Shown: positions 63,544 through 64,000 of the stretch, one piece after another
Position numbering within the stretch: the stretch's first letter is position 1
Layout: the number at the start of each line of letters is the position of its first letter
Assembly: GCF_009746125.1 (NCBI RefSeq)
Contig: NZ_CP041352.1
Location: 3,580,436 to 3,644,435 of the forward strand
Direction: 5' to 3'
From: Casimicrobium huifangae
GTDB taxonomy: Bacteria > Pseudomonadota > Gammaproteobacteria > Burkholderiales > Casimicrobiaceae
DNA length: 64,000 nucleotides
Position numbers and translations under genes: made by a program
Notes under the pieces: generated by a model
Databases searched by the model: none
Told to the model about the DNA's origin: nothing
What the model saw: only the letters and a program-made list of their open reading frames with translations

Positions 63544-64000
63544 TTGTCTACCGCCATGCTCATCACGATGGTGCTGTGCTTTGCACTCACCATCTCGGTC
63601 GCCGTATCCATCGGGCTCGCTGCCGTGTTCGGCATTTACATCGGGAACGTCAACATGCTGGTGTCGGTGAAGGAGATGTTCTCCTCCATCAACAAGTTCC
63701 CGCTGGCCGCGATTCCGTTCTTCATCCTCGCCGGTAACCTGATGGAGACCGGCGGCATCTCGCGGCGCCTGGTTAACTTTGCCAAGAGCATCGTCGGCGG
63801 CGTGCAGGGCGGCCTGCCGATGACCTGCGTGCTGACCTGCATGATCTTCGCTGCGGTATCAGGATCGTCAGTAGCAACCACCTTCGCCATCGGCGCCATT
63901 CTCATTCCGGCGCTGATCAAGCACGGCTACCCGACCAACTGGGCTGCTGCGCTGCAGGCAACCAGCGCCGAGCTGGGCGTGATCATCCCGCCGTCGATTC
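63544..64000 (+). CDS. dctM: TRAP transporter large permease DctM, partial
   Basis: The first 152 residues of the large membrane subunit are visible before the window ends. They include MLITMVLCFALTISVAVSIG, FPLAAIPFFILAGNLMETGG, MTCVLTCMIFAAVSGSSVAT and ELGVIIPPSI, which are DctM signatures. TTG 63544 is likely the start because AGGA at 63530-63533 is well placed; ATG 63556 is in frame but lies 22 bases from it. Together with dctP and dctQ it forms a sodium-driven TRAP importer. Confidence 0.88.
   Translation, partial: MSTAMLITMVLCFALTISVAVSIGLAAVFGIYIGNVNMLVSVKEMFSSINKFPLAAIPFFILAGNLMETGGISRRLVNFAKSIVGGVQGGLPMTCVLTCMIFAAVSGSSVATTFAIGAILIPALIKHGYPTNWAAALQATSAELGVIIPPSI

Overview
The window looks like chromosomal DNA of a GC-rich betaproteobacterium, most likely in or near Burkholderiales. 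The basis is the HutD/HutC-type histidine cluster, the trxA-rho and ftsK-lolA pairs, orphan VgrG/DUF2169 genes, TRAP and NitT/TauT-type transporters, and heavy GC in third codon positions. I cannot name the genus. I saw no rRNA, tRNA, CRISPR array, integrase or transposase.

Layout. (1) 1-1832: end of a methyltransferase gene and glutathione reductase. (2) 1987-12866: a complete histidine-utilisation locus. hutF-G-I-D-C run leftward, each overlapping the next. hutU-hutH and a three-gene ABC importer run rightward. A perfect palindrome inside the divergent promoter is the likely HutC operator. Together they take histidine through urocanate, imidazolonepropionate, formiminoglutamate and formylglutamate to glutamate. 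(3) 12914-15834: a convergent c-di-GMP pair, TPR-GGDEF and FHA-EAL. (4) 16112-23108: a type VI secretion cargo operon of FHA/TagH-like protein, VgrG, DUF2169 adaptor, DUF4150 PAAR-like tip, polymorphic toxin with an HNH-like end, and a beta-propeller that is the candidate immunity protein. No other T6SS structural genes are present. (5) 23321-30009: flavoproteins, a LysR regulator, a TPR protein and a DUF4375 protein. (6) 30120-46784: serS with a Ser-rich leader peptide, SET and DUF1203 proteins, transporters, an M20 peptidase, SelO, a LysR/methyltransferase pair, HtpG and RarA. (7) 47175-55645: a GGDEF sensor, lolA, ftsK, two small cytochromes c, an outer-membrane barrel, trxA and rho. (8) 55726-61702: a Ser/Thr kinase with its ECF sigma factor, a small secreted protein, and a LysR gene divergent from a 39-aa peptide plus a tautomerase. 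(9) 61882-64000: a TRAP transporter, cut off by the window end.

The most unusual signal is an intergenic repeat of about 120-130 bp found at six places (near 1858, 15943, 26193, 36572, 48924 and 59661). Each copy is a long imperfect palindrome built on a central AAGTCGACTT-type core, with GGGCT/AGCCC arms and outer AGCT or AGTT ends. Five copies sit directly beyond stop codons, three of them between convergent genes. Other small regulatory candidates are a Ser-codon-rich leader peptide before serS, a hairpin between a binding-protein gene and its permease, three hairpins at exact 32-bp spacing between dctP and dctQ, and a dyad operator between a LysR gene and the peptide-tautomerase pair.

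The conserved order ftsK-lolA-rarA-serS is present in pieces: a GGDEF gene plus one repeat copy separates lolA from rarA, and about 14 kb separates rarA from serS. All boundaries, motifs and repeat alignments were read by eye; nothing was searched against a database.
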